Part shown: piece by piece, positions 23,236-32,900 of the stretch | How positions within the stretch are numbered: the first letter of the stretch is position 1 | Layout: each line of letters starts with the position of its first letter | From: a virus | Strand: one strand, 5' to 3' | Virus record (IMG/VR): IMGVR_UViG_3300030451_003001 | Span: 1-42,984 of that record | DNA: 42,984 nt | The notes under the pieces: generated by a model | Database searches by the model: none | The model's input: the letters and a program-made list of their open reading frames with translations, nothing else | What the model was told of the DNA's origin: nothing | Made by a program: the position numbers and the translations under genes

Positions 23236-23383
23236 ATACAAGTGTCCGGTAACTAATAAGAAGAAAACAAAAAAGTTTCCTTACAGTGCAACAGGTAAAG
23301 CTCAAGCTAACTCTTTTGCAAACCAAATGAGTGGAAGCTTAAGAAATAATCCGGGTTACGGGGAAGAAAAAAAATCTTATTAA
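23222..23383 (+). CDS. Small basic protein, 53 residues
   Basis: The product starts MPTVKYKCPVTNKKKTKKFP, with an ATGKAQANSFANQM helix and an ending GYGEEKKSY. It is the third of five tiny basic genes between portal and scaffold. The start is inside the preceding gene (14-base overlap) and the stop is one base before the next start. Function unknown. Confidence 0.65.
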   Translation: MPTVKYKCPVTNKKKTKKFPYSATGKAQANSFANQMSGSLRNNPGYGEEKKSY

Positions 23384-23384
23384 T

Positions 23385-23570
23385 ATGAAAGGAGTACCTC
23401 ACTTTAAAAAAGATGGAACAATCTATAAAGGATTGACTCATAAAGATAATAAAGGCAAACTTATGTCAGGTAAAAATCACACAAAAAACAGTGTGTATGT
23501 TTATCATATAAATGAATTGCCTAAAAAGTCTTTAAAGAAAGCATATAAACAAGCAGGTCTTTTAAAATAA
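23385..23570 (+). CDS. Small basic protein, 61 residues
   Basis: The product begins MKGVPHFKKDGTIYKGLTHK and includes SGKNHTKNSVYVYHINELP. The H-F-x-K-D-G-x-x-Y-x-G...HK...SGK.HT pattern is found in small phage proteins of unknown role. It is followed two bases later by the next small gene. Confidence 0.7.
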   Translation: MKGVPHFKKDGTIYKGLTHKDNKGKLMSGKNHTKNSVYVYHINELPKKSLKKAYKQAGLLK

Positions 23571-23572
23571 TT

Positions 23573-23827
23573 ATGGGTGAATTAAAAAAATGGAGAGAAG
23601 AAAAATGGGTTCGTATTGGAACTGATGGCTCTATAAAAGGAGCTTGTGGTACTAGTAAAAATAAAAAGAATCCTGACAGATGTCTACCACTAGCAAAAGC
23701 TAGAAGTATGTCAAAAGCTGAAAGAGCTGCGACTGCTAAGAAAAAGAAAAGAAGTGGAGGTAAAAAGCAGTTTGTACCTAACACTAAAGCAGGTAAGGTT
23801 ACTAAAAAATACACGTCTAAAAGATAA
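23573..23827 (+). CDS. Small basic protein, DUF6321-like
   Basis: An 84-residue protein with KWREEKWVRIGTDGSIKG, CGTSKNKKNPDRCLPLAKA and KAERAATAKKKKRSGGKKQF. This combination matches the DUF6321 family as I know it; function is undefined. It is the last of five tiny basic proteins between portal and scaffold; a new promoter starts 12 bases after its stop. The Lys-rich tail suggests DNA binding. Confidence 0.7.
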   Translation: MGELKKWREEKWVRIGTDGSIKGACGTSKNKKNPDRCLPLAKARSMSKAERAATAKKKKRSGGKKQFVPNTKAGKVTKKYTSKR

Positions 23828-23839
23828 ATAAATTTTGTT

Positions 23840-23847
23840 TAACTTTG
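23840..23847 (+). promoter_or_regulatory. -7 box before scaffold and capsid genes
   Basis: TAACTTTG lies 19 bases before the scaffold ATG. It would give the scaffold and the capsid gene a dedicated transcript, ended by the terminator at 26432-26472. Confidence 0.6.
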
Positions 23848-23866
23848 CATAACTAAATTAAATCAA

Positions 23867-24979
23867 ATGGAAATTAAAGTTAGAGACCTCGGACAAGTTG
23901 AAGAAAAATCAGTTCAACAAGTTGAAGAGGAGCTTTTAAAAAAGCACGAAGAAAATTTAAATGATGATTTAACTAAGGAAGAAGTTTCAAATGAAGAAGC
24001 TCCTGTTGTTGAGTCAGAAGTAAAAGAAGAGGTTCAAGAAGAACCTCAAGAAATAGAGCTCACAGAAGAGCAAGTTCTTTCACATATTAGAAATAGATAT
24101 AATAAGGAGATTACATCTATAGATGATTTGTTTGCTGAGAGAGAAACTCAAGATGAATTACCTGAGGATGTAGCTGCTTATTTTAAGTACAAAAAAGAAA
24201 CAGGAAGAGGTATCGAAGATTATGTTAAGTTACAACGTAATTTTGATGACATGAACCCTGATGCTTTGCTAAAAGAATATCTAAAAGCTACTGAAGAAGG
24301 TTTAGATGATGAAGATATTGATATGCTTATGGAAGATTATTCTTTCGATAATGATATTGATGAAGAATCAGAAATTAGAAAAAAGAAGTTAGCAAAGAAA
24401 AAAATGATTGCAAAAGCTAAAAGCTATTTCAATCAGCAAAAAGATATGTATAAGCAACCTCTTGAGTCAAGAGATAGCGGTATGTCGGATGCTGAGAAAA
24501 AAGAGTTTGAAGCGTACAAGCAATATATAAATGATGCTGCTACACAGCAAGAGGAAACTAAAAGAAAGTCTGAATGGTTTACCAAAAAGACAGATGAAGT
24601 TTTTAGCCAAGAGTTCAAAGGTTTTGAGTTCAGTATTGGAGAAGACAAAATTACTTTTAATCCCGGTAGTGCAGAAGAAATTAAGAAAGCTCAGCTTTCA
24701 CCTATGAATTTTGTAAATAAATACTTAGATGAAAACGGCTTGATGAATGACGCTGTAGGATACCATAGAGCTCTAGCGGTTGCAATGAATCCTGAAAAGT
24801 TTGCTCAGTTTTTTTATGAGCAAGGTCGGTCAAGTGCAACAGAAGATGTTATGAGAAAGACTAAAAATATTAATATGACTACTCGTAATGCTCCTGCATC
24901 GACTCCTAAATCAGGAACAACATATAGGTCTTTAAATACCGACTCAGGTCGTGGTTTAAAGATTAGAAGTAGAAAATAA
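23867..24979 (+). CDS. Probable capsid scaffolding protein
   Basis: A 370-residue protein with a very acidic N-terminus (Glu-rich through about residue 75), a long helical middle, and a basic C-terminal end (SGRGLKIRSRK). No enzyme motif. The composition (acidic, helical, basic C-terminal tail able to touch the capsid shell) and the position 25 bases before the major capsid gene are the usual signs of a head scaffold. No protease domain was seen. Confidence 0.7.
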   Translation: MEIKVRDLGQVEEKSVQQVEEELLKKHEENLNDDLTKEEVSNEEAPVVESEVKEEVQEEPQEIELTEEQVLSHIRNRYNKEITSIDDLFAERETQDELPEDVAAYFKYKKETGRGIEDYVKLQRNFDDMNPDALLKEYLKATEEGLDDEDIDMLMEDYSFDNDIDEESEIRKKKLAKKKMIAKAKSYFNQQKDMYKQPLESRDSGMSDAEKKEFEAYKQYINDAATQQEETKRKSEWFTKKTDEVFSQEFKGFEFSIGEDKITFNPGSAEEIKKAQLSPMNFVNKYLDENGLMNDAVGYHRALAVAMNPEKFAQFFYEQGRSSATEDVMRKTKNINMTTRNAPASTPKSGTTYRSLNTDSGRGLKIRSRK

Positions 24980-25004
24980 TTTTTAATATTTTAAAAAAGG
25001 AATT

Positions 25005-26420
25005 ATGGCAATTTCAGGAACTCCGGGGTTTGATTTAACTCCAAGTGCAACGCAACAAGCGTTGGCTAGTAATTATATTACTAACTTTGACTTTTTAAGT
25101 CAATATTTACCTGACACCTATGAGAAAGAATTTGAGCGTTACGGAAATCGTTCAGTTTCTTCTTTCTTGCGTATGGTAGGTGCAGAGATGCCTTCTAACT
25201 CAGACCTTATTAAGTGGGCTGAGCAAGGTCGTTTACATACAAAATACGTTGACTGTTCTTCAGGTGCAGCGGCTACGTCAGATATAGCTACTATTACTAT
25301 TGCAGATGCTGCTGTAGCTAATATTGGTGACCAAGCTATACGTGTAGGTCAAACTGTTTACATCTATGACAACGCAGGTGGAGGTAGTAACAAAGGTATT
25401 GTAACTGCTGTTAACTCTACAAATGCTAAAGCCTTTGATGTTGCTTACTATGAAGGAGGCGGACAAAATTTTGGTACTAGTGAAACTTTAAGCGTATTTG
25501 TTTACGGTTCTGAGTTTAGAAAAGGTACTGAAGGTATGGTAGGTTCTTTAGAAGCTGATGACCAAATTTTTGAGTGTAGCCCAATTATCATTAAAGATAA
25601 GTACGCAGTATCAGGTTCTGATATGGCTCAAATTGGTTGGGTTGAAGTAACTACTGAGAATGGTGCAACAGGTTACCTATGGTACTTGAAGTCAGAGCAC
25701 GAAACTCGTTTACGTTTTGACGACTACCTAGAGACAGCTATGTTGGAAGCAGTTCCTGCAGAAACAGGTTCAGGAGCAATTGCATCAGCAGTTGGTGCAA
25801 AAGGTACAGACGGTGTATTCCATGTTGTTAAAAACAGAGGTAACTTATGGTCAGGTGCTAATCCTTCTTCATTAAATACAGGATGGGACACTATTGTTCA
25901 GCGTTTAGATAAGCAAGGAGCTATCGAAGAGAATGTTCTTTTCGTTGACCGTGATTTTTCTTTCGACATTGACGATATGTTAGCTTCTCAAAACTCTTAT
26001 GGTCAAAATGGTACATCTTACGGTTTATTTGATAATGACCGAGATATGGCACTTAACTTAGGATTTACAGGATTCCGTAGAGGTTATGACTTCTACAAGT
26101 CTGATTGGAAATACCTAAATGACCCTACAATGAGAGGTAACATGAGTACTAATGCAGGTTCAGGGCGTATCAATGGATTATTAGTACCTGCAGGTTCTAC
26201 TACTGTGTATGACCAAGTGTTAGGTAAAAACGCTAAGCGTCCATTCTTACACGTACGTTACCGAGCTTCAGAAACTGAAGACAGACGTTACAAAACGTGG
26301 ATGACAGGTTCTGCCGGTGGTGCTATGAATTCTAGCTTAGATGCTATGGAAGTTCACTTCCTATCTGAGAGAGCTTGTTGTACTATGGGTGCAAACAACT
26401 TCTTCTTATTCGAGCAATAA
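25005..26420 (+). CDS. Major capsid protein
   Basis: A 471-residue protein, the expected size of an HK97-fold capsid protein. An N-terminal arm (about 1-55) is followed by a beta insertion (about 85-165, IRVGQTVYIYDNAGG, GIVTAVNST) and the core; the ending FLSERACCTMGANNFFLFEQ resembles those of capsid proteins of other Bacteroidota phages. An AAAAAAGGA stretch precedes the start. Position after the scaffold, isolated by its own terminator, and a visibly more G+C-rich codon choice than its neighbours agree with a highly expressed gene. Confidence 0.88.
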   Translation: MAISGTPGFDLTPSATQQALASNYITNFDFLSQYLPDTYEKEFERYGNRSVSSFLRMVGAEMPSNSDLIKWAEQGRLHTKYVDCSSGAAATSDIATITIADAAVANIGDQAIRVGQTVYIYDNAGGGSNKGIVTAVNSTNAKAFDVAYYEGGGQNFGTSETLSVFVYGSEFRKGTEGMVGSLEADDQIFECSPIIIKDKYAVSGSDMAQIGWVEVTTENGATGYLWYLKSEHETRLRFDDYLETAMLEAVPAETGSGAIASAVGAKGTDGVFHVVKNRGNLWSGANPSSLNTGWDTIVQRLDKQGAIEENVLFVDRDFSFDIDDMLASQNSYGQNGTSYGLFDNDRDMALNLGFTGFRRGYDFYKSDWKYLNDPTMRGNMSTNAGSGRINGLLVPAGSTTVYDQVLGKNAKRPFLHVRYRASETEDRRYKTWMTGSAGGAMNSSLDAMEVHFLSERACCTMGANNFFLFEQ

Positions 26421-26431
26421 GATGATAAATA

Positions 26432-26472
26432 AAAGAGGGTCCGTTTGAACGGACTCTCTTTACTTTTTTTTT
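26432..26472 (+). terminator. Strong terminator after the capsid gene, built on the palindrome
   Basis: A 15-bp stem (AAAGAGGGTCCGTT pairing with AACGGACTCTCTTT, one G-T pair) contains the palindrome copy GTCCGTT-TG-AACGGAC (26439-26454) and is followed by a run of T. It is well placed to end the scaffold-capsid transcript. Confidence 0.85.
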
Positions 26473-26495
26473 AAATTAAATTAAATTTTACTCAA

Positions 26496-27245
26496 ATGAA
26501 AAAAAATACACTTGTAGATGTAACCTACAAACTCAAAAGAAAAGCTACTCCGCTATCTCTTATAATACAGTCTAAAAGTACTAAAAGACAACCTTTGCTT
26601 TGGTTTGATAATGATACAGGTCAGAACAGAGAGCTAAGGTATGCAAGAAATCAAAACTCACCATTCGTTGACGAGCAGGACGGTAATGTAATATTAGAGC
26701 CTGTAGAATTTATAGACGGATTTTTACACGTAAAAAAAGAAAATCAATCTTTACAAAAGTTTTTAGAATGTCACCCTGCACTTAATAAAATATATGTTAG
26801 GGTAGATAAAGCTAAAGATGCTGCTGATATTGTTGAAGACCTAAACTTAGAGGTAGATGCTTTAATAATGGCTAGAGAGCTAGATATAGAGCAAATTGAA
26901 GCTATAACAAAAGTAGCTTTTGGTACAGACCCAAGCACTATAACATCTTCTGAGTTAAGAAGAGATATATTAATATTTGCAAAGAATGACCCTAAAGGTT
27001 TTATGACATTAGCTAAGGATGCTTCATTGAGTATGGACGCTAAGGTTAAAACATTTATTGATAAGAGTATTCTTACATTTAGAAAGAATAAAAGTGAGGT
27101 GTATTTTAACACACCAACTAATAAGAAACGAATGTTAGTAATACCATTTGGTGATGACCCTGTTCACTCAATAAGCTCATATCTTCAAAGTGATGAGGGG
27201 TTAGAAACTCTATCATATTTAGATAAAATACTTGAAACCAAGTAA
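26496..27245 (+). CDS. Conserved head-associated protein, 249 residues
   Basis: The first gene after the capsid terminator. It has an N-terminal beta domain (VTYKLKRKATPL, LRYARNQNSPFVDEQDG) and a helical second half (ADIVEDLNLEVDALIMARE, SELRRDILIFAKNDPKGFMT). The ARNQ..F.DEQ...EFIDG pattern recurs in phage proteins coded next to the capsid gene, suggesting a head completion or accessory role. No promoter box was seen before it, so it may depend on terminator readthrough. A terminator follows at 27251. Confidence 0.6.
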   Translation: MKKNTLVDVTYKLKRKATPLSLIIQSKSTKRQPLLWFDNDTGQNRELRYARNQNSPFVDEQDGNVILEPVEFIDGFLHVKKENQSLQKFLECHPALNKIYVRVDKAKDAADIVEDLNLEVDALIMARELDIEQIEAITKVAFGTDPSTITSSELRRDILIFAKNDPKGFMTLAKDASLSMDAKVKTFIDKSILTFRKNKSEVYFNTPTNKKRMLVIPFGDDPVHSISSYLQSDEGLETLSYLDKILETK

Positions 27246-27250
27246 GAAAT

Positions 27251-27278
27251 GGAAGCAGAAATGCTTCCTTTTTTTTTA
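27251..27278 (+). terminator. Intrinsic terminator
   Basis: GGAAGCA (27251-27257), loop GAAA, TGCTTCC (27262-27268) and ten T follow. The GAAA tetraloop adds stability. A promoter box begins immediately after the T run. Confidence 0.9.
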
Positions 27279-27279
27279 T

Positions 27280-27287
27280 TATCTTTG
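27280..27287 (+). promoter_or_regulatory. -7 box after the terminator
   Basis: TATCTTTG lies 29 bases before the ATG at 27317. It restarts transcription directly behind the terminator at 27251-27278. Confidence 0.6.
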
Positions 27288-27316
27288 TGCTTATATTAAA
27301 CTAAGAAAATTTTCTT

Positions 27317-27610
27317 ATGGCTAAGTTTTTAAAATTAAATGTTGATGGCGTAACATTAGGTCCTAAACTTTTAAATGTTTCAAATGTAAATTTTGCATTT
27401 ATTTCTGCAATGGGAAGCACTATGATTGATGTGTTTATTTCAAACAAACTTGTTTATTTAGGAGAAACTCCTTTTGTTGTAAAGCTTGAAGGTGGAGTTA
27501 AAGAAGCACAACAATTAATAGACGCTATATATGAAGCAAAAACTTCTTCTCTTACAAATAATATTTTTGAAATACCTAACGCACCTACCGTAGTGTCAAT
27601 AACTTTTTAA
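27317..27610 (+). CDS. Small virion-type protein, 97 residues
   Basis: The product begins MAKFLKLNVDGVTLGPKLLN and is mostly beta with a helical stretch near VKEAQQLIDAIYEA. Small beta proteins of this kind follow capsid genes in other phages and often decorate the shell. It is followed by a related-looking gene 10 bases later. No family is recognised. Confidence 0.6.
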   Translation: MAKFLKLNVDGVTLGPKLLNVSNVNFAFISAMGSTMIDVFISNKLVYLGETPFVVKLEGGVKEAQQLIDAIYEAKTSSLTNNIFEIPNAPTVVSITF

Positions 27611-27620
27611 GTAATATAAT

Positions 27621-28199
27621 ATGTCAGTTATAAAAATTAAAACGCCAAAAATTGTAGCAAGTTTTGGCGGTTCTAAAGCAGCTACTAGTGATAGTGCAAC
27701 TCAATTAATAGATACTGCAGCTAGTTTTGCAACTCAAGGTGTTCAAGCAGGTGATTTAATATATAAATATATTCCTCTTACAAACACAAATGTTCAATTA
27801 TTTGTTGTAGATACTGTAGTTGACGAAAATACAATAACATTTGAAACTAATGCTGCAGGGTTTTCAATTGGTGATAAATATGTAATAGTAAGACCTTCTG
27901 AAACAATGACTATTTATCTTGAGCCTGAGAACATTGAATATTTTGAAGTTAGTAATTCTGCTGCATTAGGCTCTTTTATAAGGCTAATGGTTGCTACCGA
28001 TGATTCAACAGAAAATGAATATAGAATATTTTATTATAGAAAATCTGATGTTCTTTTAAATGTAGGAGCAACAAATAATGAAAAAATGGCTAATAAATTT
28101 ATTGATATTGTAGATGAATCTTTAAGAGGTTCATATACTAAAGAAACAGAATTTACTCCTATTTCAAATATAGGAATGTTGTTTTATAAAATTAGTTAA
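27621..28199 (+). CDS. Virion protein with repeated beta module, 192 residues
   Basis: The first 90 residues carry QLIDTAASFATQGVQAGDLI, then FVVDTVVDENTITF and GDKYVIVRP, the same module as in the protein at 6628 (TDSSGDF...VKVGDII...VTAVDS). The rest is mixed beta with a final ISNIGMLFYKIS. The module appears in many phage virion proteins. Head or connector decoration is the likely role. A terminator follows. Confidence 0.62.
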   Translation: MSVIKIKTPKIVASFGGSKAATSDSATQLIDTAASFATQGVQAGDLIYKYIPLTNTNVQLFVVDTVVDENTITFETNAAGFSIGDKYVIVRPSETMTIYLEPENIEYFEVSNSAALGSFIRLMVATDDSTENEYRIFYYRKSDVLLNVGATNNEKMANKFIDIVDESLRGSYTKETEFTPISNIGMLFYKIS

Positions 28200-28217
28200 T
28201 AGATTAATACTATATAT

Positions 28218-28248
28218 AAAGAGCTCTTTTATAGGGCTCTTTTTTTTT
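28218..28248 (+). terminator. Intrinsic terminator
   Basis: AAAGAGCTC (28218-28226), loop TTTTATA, GGGCTCTTT (28234-28242) with one G-T pair and a run of T. It ends the two-gene unit 27317-28199. Confidence 0.85.
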
Positions 28249-28251
28249 GCG

Positions 28252-28259
28252 TATATTTG
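28252..28259 (+). promoter_or_regulatory. -7 box for the connector and tail genes
   Basis: TATATTTG lies 15 bases before ATG 28275. Again a promoter follows a terminator at once. Confidence 0.55.
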
Positions 28260-28274
28260 TAAAAATATTTAAAA

Positions 28275-29036
28275 ATGATAGATTCAGTAAGAAGTACGGT
28301 TCTTGCCGCTTTAAATAAAAACAACTACGGATATCTTTCACCGTCTGATTTTAACTTGTACGCCAAACAAGCTCAACTAGAAATATTTGAAAACTTGTTT
28401 TACCAATATAACACTCAAATAAATTTAGAAAATGTAAGAAGGTCCGGGACAGATTATGCTAATATTACTAAAGGTATACGTGAAGTAATAGATTTGTTTT
28501 TAGTTAATGTAAATTTAACTCAAGTTAGTGTTAATCAAAACTTTTATTATATGCCTTCAGTATCTACAACAGGTTCTGATTTTTATTATATAAATAATAT
28601 AAGCTGTTTAAAAAATGGTGTATTTTTAAATGAAGCTGAAAAAGTAGATGTTAACAAGTTAGATATTTTAAACGCATCTTTACTTACAAAACCTAGCGAG
28701 TCTTTTCCAATATATGTTGTTACAGGAAACCAATTAGGTGTTTATCCTAACACAATTAATGGTGCTACAGACGTTCTTTGTAGATATGTAAGATACCCTA
28801 AAGACCCTATTTGGACTTACAGTAGTGCTTTATCAGGTCAAGCTCCATTATTTAATCCATCAGCAACTGATTATCAAGACTTTGAATTACCAAAAGATTA
28901 CTTTAATGATTTAGTCAATAATATATTAAAGTACGCAGGATTAGAAATTAGAGAACCTATGGTTATGTCTTTTGCAAATAATGAAGAAATGAAAGGTAAT
29001 CTACAAAATACACAGAAAAAAACTAGTAAAAAATAA
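28275..29036 (+). CDS. Head-tail connector or ring protein
   Basis: A 253-residue protein starting MIDSVRSTVLAALNKNNYGY with a helical N-terminal region (SPSDFNLYAKQAQLEIFENL), a beta middle and the ending region FELPKDYFNDLVNNILKYAG. It shares its stop base with the next start (TAATG). Gene order after the capsid, and the pair with the following 307-residue gene, fit the ring or connector proteins found between portal and tail of podoviruses. The exact ring cannot be told. Confidence 0.55.
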   Translation: MIDSVRSTVLAALNKNNYGYLSPSDFNLYAKQAQLEIFENLFYQYNTQINLENVRRSGTDYANITKGIREVIDLFLVNVNLTQVSVNQNFYYMPSVSTTGSDFYYINNISCLKNGVFLNEAEKVDVNKLDILNASLLTKPSESFPIYVVTGNQLGVYPNTINGATDVLCRYVRYPKDPIWTYSSALSGQAPLFNPSATDYQDFELPKDYFNDLVNNILKYAGLEIREPMVMSFANNEEMKGNLQNTQKKTSKK

Positions 29037-29959
29037 TGGCATATTTAACTGAGTATCAATATTACGAAAATAACGGTAACAGTCCTAAAAATAAAAATTG
29101 GGGTTCTTATCAATACGTTAGCTTAAAAGATATTGTAAATAATTTTATGCTTATGTATCAAGGAAACCACTCATTAGTAAATAATGAAGAAAGGTTTAAA
29201 ATATTATTTCATGCTAAAAGAGGTATCCAAGAATTAAACTATGATGCTTTTAAAGAAATAAAAGCTTTAGAGCTTCAAGTTGATGATACTTGCAGATTTA
29301 TTTTACCGGCTGATTATGTTAATTGGGTTAGAGTTTCTTTAAACAAGAATGGTTTATTACAGCCGTTAACTGAAAATATTAACTTAACTTCAGCAAAAGG
29401 TTATTTACAAGACAATAATTATGATATACTTTTTGATGAAAACGGAAATGCTTTAAGTCCTGAATACTCACAATTAGATATTGACAGAATTACAGGAAGT
29501 AAAAAAAGTATATACTTAAATGACAAAAGTCCTTTTGATAATAAAGAAGGATATTGTTGTGATGGAAAATGGTATTTTGATTATACCGTAGGAGCTCGTT
29601 ACGGATTAAATACAGAGACTGCCAACTGTAACCCTACATTTAAGATAGATAAACGCTCAGGAGTTATTAATTTTGATTCTACAATGGCAGGTGAACTTGT
29701 AGTTTTAGAGTATGTTTCTGATGGTATGGAAAGTGGGGATGACTCATTAGTTTCTGTAAATAAACTATTTGAAGATTACATATATGCTTATGTTGAATAC
29801 GCTTTATTAAATAGTAAACTTGGTGTTCAAGAATATGTTGTTAGAAGAGCACAAAGAAAAAAATCTGCGTTGTTAAGAAATGCAAAAATTAGAATGAGTA
29901 ATATTCATCCGGGTAGATTGCTTATGAATCTACGTGGTCAATCTAAGTGGATAAAGTAA
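29036..29959 (+). CDS. Connector/ring or tail-stabilising protein
   Basis: A 307-residue protein with HAKRGIQELNYDAFKEIKAL, LPADYVNWVRVSLNKNG and a C-terminal basic helix region (VVRRAQRKKSALLRNAKIRM). The IQELN-D...KE.KALEL...LP.DYVN pattern is one I associate with crAss-like and other Bacteroidota podovirus connector proteins. The Cys-Cys at YCCDGKW may be structural. It lies one base before the giant tail gene. Confidence 0.6.
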   Translation: MAYLTEYQYYENNGNSPKNKNWGSYQYVSLKDIVNNFMLMYQGNHSLVNNEERFKILFHAKRGIQELNYDAFKEIKALELQVDDTCRFILPADYVNWVRVSLNKNGLLQPLTENINLTSAKGYLQDNNYDILFDENGNALSPEYSQLDIDRITGSKKSIYLNDKSPFDNKEGYCCDGKWYFDYTVGARYGLNTETANCNPTFKIDKRSGVINFDSTMAGELVVLEYVSDGMESGDDSLVSVNKLFEDYIYAYVEYALLNSKLGVQEYVVRRAQRKKSALLRNAKIRMSNIHPGRLLMNLRGQSKWIK

Positions 29960-29960
29960 T

Positions 29961-32900
29961 ATGGCGAAAAGTAAAAGGCATTTTATAAAAGGGAGAATGA
30001 ATAAGTCTCTCGATGAAAGACTTATACCTAACGGTGAATATGTAGATGCAATGAATGTTCGTCTTGGTTCTACCGAAGAGTCTGAAGTTGGTTCTGTTGA
30101 ATCAACAAAAGGTAATGAAGTTTTAACAACAATAAACTTAGGTGTTTTTGGTGGAATTGAATATAATTTAAGTAATGATGCAAAATGTATTGGAGCTTTT
30201 GAAGACGGTGCTAATGAAACAATATATTGGTTTATACATGACAGCAATCAACCTTCTGTATCTACAGGTAAAGCTGACTTAATTGTTTCTTATAATGTAA
30301 ACACAAAAAGTACTGAATACCACATAGTAAGTTTTAAAAGTCAAACAGACCCTACTAACACAACATTAAATTTTAACCCTCAATATTTAATTACTGAGGT
30401 TAATATGGTTGATAATTTATTGTTTTTTACAGACAATTATAATCCTCCAAGAAAAATAAATGTAAATAAAAGCTATGCTTATCCTACAGGGTTAGCTGCT
30501 GATGATGGATTTTTATCAAGTGATATTTTAGTAATAGTTAAGCCGCCTGCACAAGCTCCTGAAGTAGTAGGAGTTAGGTCTGATGAAACAAACTACTATT
30601 TAGAAGATAAGTTTATTTGTTTTGGGTATCGTTATAAATATGAGGATAACGAATTTTCTGCTACATCTCCTTTTTCTAACCCTGTTTTTAGCCCTAGTTC
30701 TTTTAATTTGTCTGTTGAGTCAAATTTAAATGAAGGTATGTTAAATCAATTTACCTCTGCTGAGGTAACTTTTAACTCAGGTGATAGTAGAGTTACTGAT
30801 GTAGAAATATTATTAAAAGAATCAGACTCATCTCAGATAAGAGTGATTGAAAAAATAAATAAATTTAAATCTAACTATTTAGATAACACAAACTACAATC
30901 ATTTATTTAGTGATAGCAAAATATTTACAGTTTTATCATCAGGTGAAATATTAAGGTTGTATGATAATGTTCCTTTAAAAGCTAAGACTCAAACTTTAAT
31001 GGGTAATAGATTAATGTATGGGAACTATGTTGAGAATTATAACTTAGAAAGAAGTAATGTAGGCACTAACTTAGATTATTCTACAGAATTAGTATCTGAA
31101 GAAATAGATACAGTAACAATAGTTCCTAATACGCCACTTAGTAATACTTATACATTGCAAGGTTCTGTAACATCTAATGGTCAACTTGAAATACCTTTAG
31201 CTAATATAGAAAATAAATTAACTGCAGGAGCTATATTAACAGTAAATTTTAGAGTAAGCCATAATCAATTTAGTGGTGTCGTTACACCTATGCCATTAGG
31301 AACAAATGAAAATATATTTGTTGGATTTAGCTATGTTTTAAAACAAGATTTTGATTCTGTAGCTGATATGGTAAATAGTAATGATTTTCAAAAAGCTGTA
31401 GGTATTCCTTCAAATATTACACCTAATGCTTTCCCTACTCCTGATTATTGCAGTGGAGATACTTTTACAGATAAATTTAATTGTGCATTATTAAACTCTA
31501 TATCTGATGTAAATGGTGTAGCTTATATAAAAAATCAATCGGGTATAAATAATCTTGGAGACCCTATTTCTGCAACTGTTACACAAGGAAACTCTTTACA
31601 GTTTATAATACCTGCTATGGCTTATTTGCAGCAAGGTCAAAGCTCTTTTAGTAATCCTTTTGTTGTTTATGAGTATTTTAACATTGAAGCTGCTAATTGT
31701 TTTTTCCAACAGGTAAGCAGTCCTATAAGCCTTCACAGTAACAGAGGCTATCAAATAGGTATCGTTTATATGGATGAGTTTAATAGAGCTACAACAGTTT
31801 TAACAAGTAATGATAATACAGTAAAGGTTCCTAGTGATAAAAGTAGTTCTGTAAATAAAGTAAAGGTTACAATCCCTTCAACTCAAATAGCACCTGAGTT
31901 TGCTAAAAGATATAAGTTTGCAATAAAACCTGATGCTGAAAAATATGAGTCAATATTTACTAGATTTTATTACACAGACCCTGATGAAGGTTATACTTAT
32001 TTCCTTTTGCAAGGTGAGAATATAGCTAAAGTTGAAGAAGGCGATGTTTTAATCGTTAAAAAAGATGCGTTAGATGCTACAGCTTCTTTGGTAAAAGCTA
32101 CTGTTTTAGAGAAAAAAGCTCAATCTGCAGACTTTATATCAGGTGTAGAATCCCCTGCGGGTGTCTACATGAAAATGCTTGCAAACAATTTTTCAGTTGT
32201 AAAAGAAGGAGGGACCGATATATTACCGGGGCAGCAATCAAAAGAAGAAAATTCAGGAGGTCAAAATGTTGCTCTTCAGTATAAAGGATTTTCTACAGAC
32301 GATGGCTCAGGTAACTTTAGCAACCCAACTATTCCTGAAGGTAGTATAATTAAAATAGATTTTAACTTATATAGAAATCAACAAGGTAACGGTAACTCTT
32401 GTGAGTATAGAAAGTATAGATTAAAAAAGGAGTTTGTATCACCTAACACATATAATAATATAATTGATTGGTGGAATGGTGAAAACATAGGTGATATTAT
32501 AGATACAGGAACTGAAAAAGAGCCTTCAAGTATAAACAATGTTTATATAAATACACTTTTAACTACTTCTTCTGAAATAGAAGCTTTTGAAGCCGGTGGT
32601 CAGTTTGGTACTAATAGATACCAATGGTTTCAATCATCATCAGGTGAAATTAGATTTTTAATTACCGGAACTGATTCGTGTCCGGGTAGTGGTGGTGACG
32701 CAAAAATTAGAGCTACATTTGAAGTTTTTAGAAGTGCAAATGTTATAGCTTTTGAAACAGAGCCTTCAGAGGCTTTGCCTGATGTATGGTATGAGGGTCA
32801 AGATTCATATCCTGTTAGTCCGTCAGGTCTTCATTTAGATGGTGGTAACTTTGCTGATATTAACGACCAAGACCAAACATCTTCTCAACCTGCTATACTT

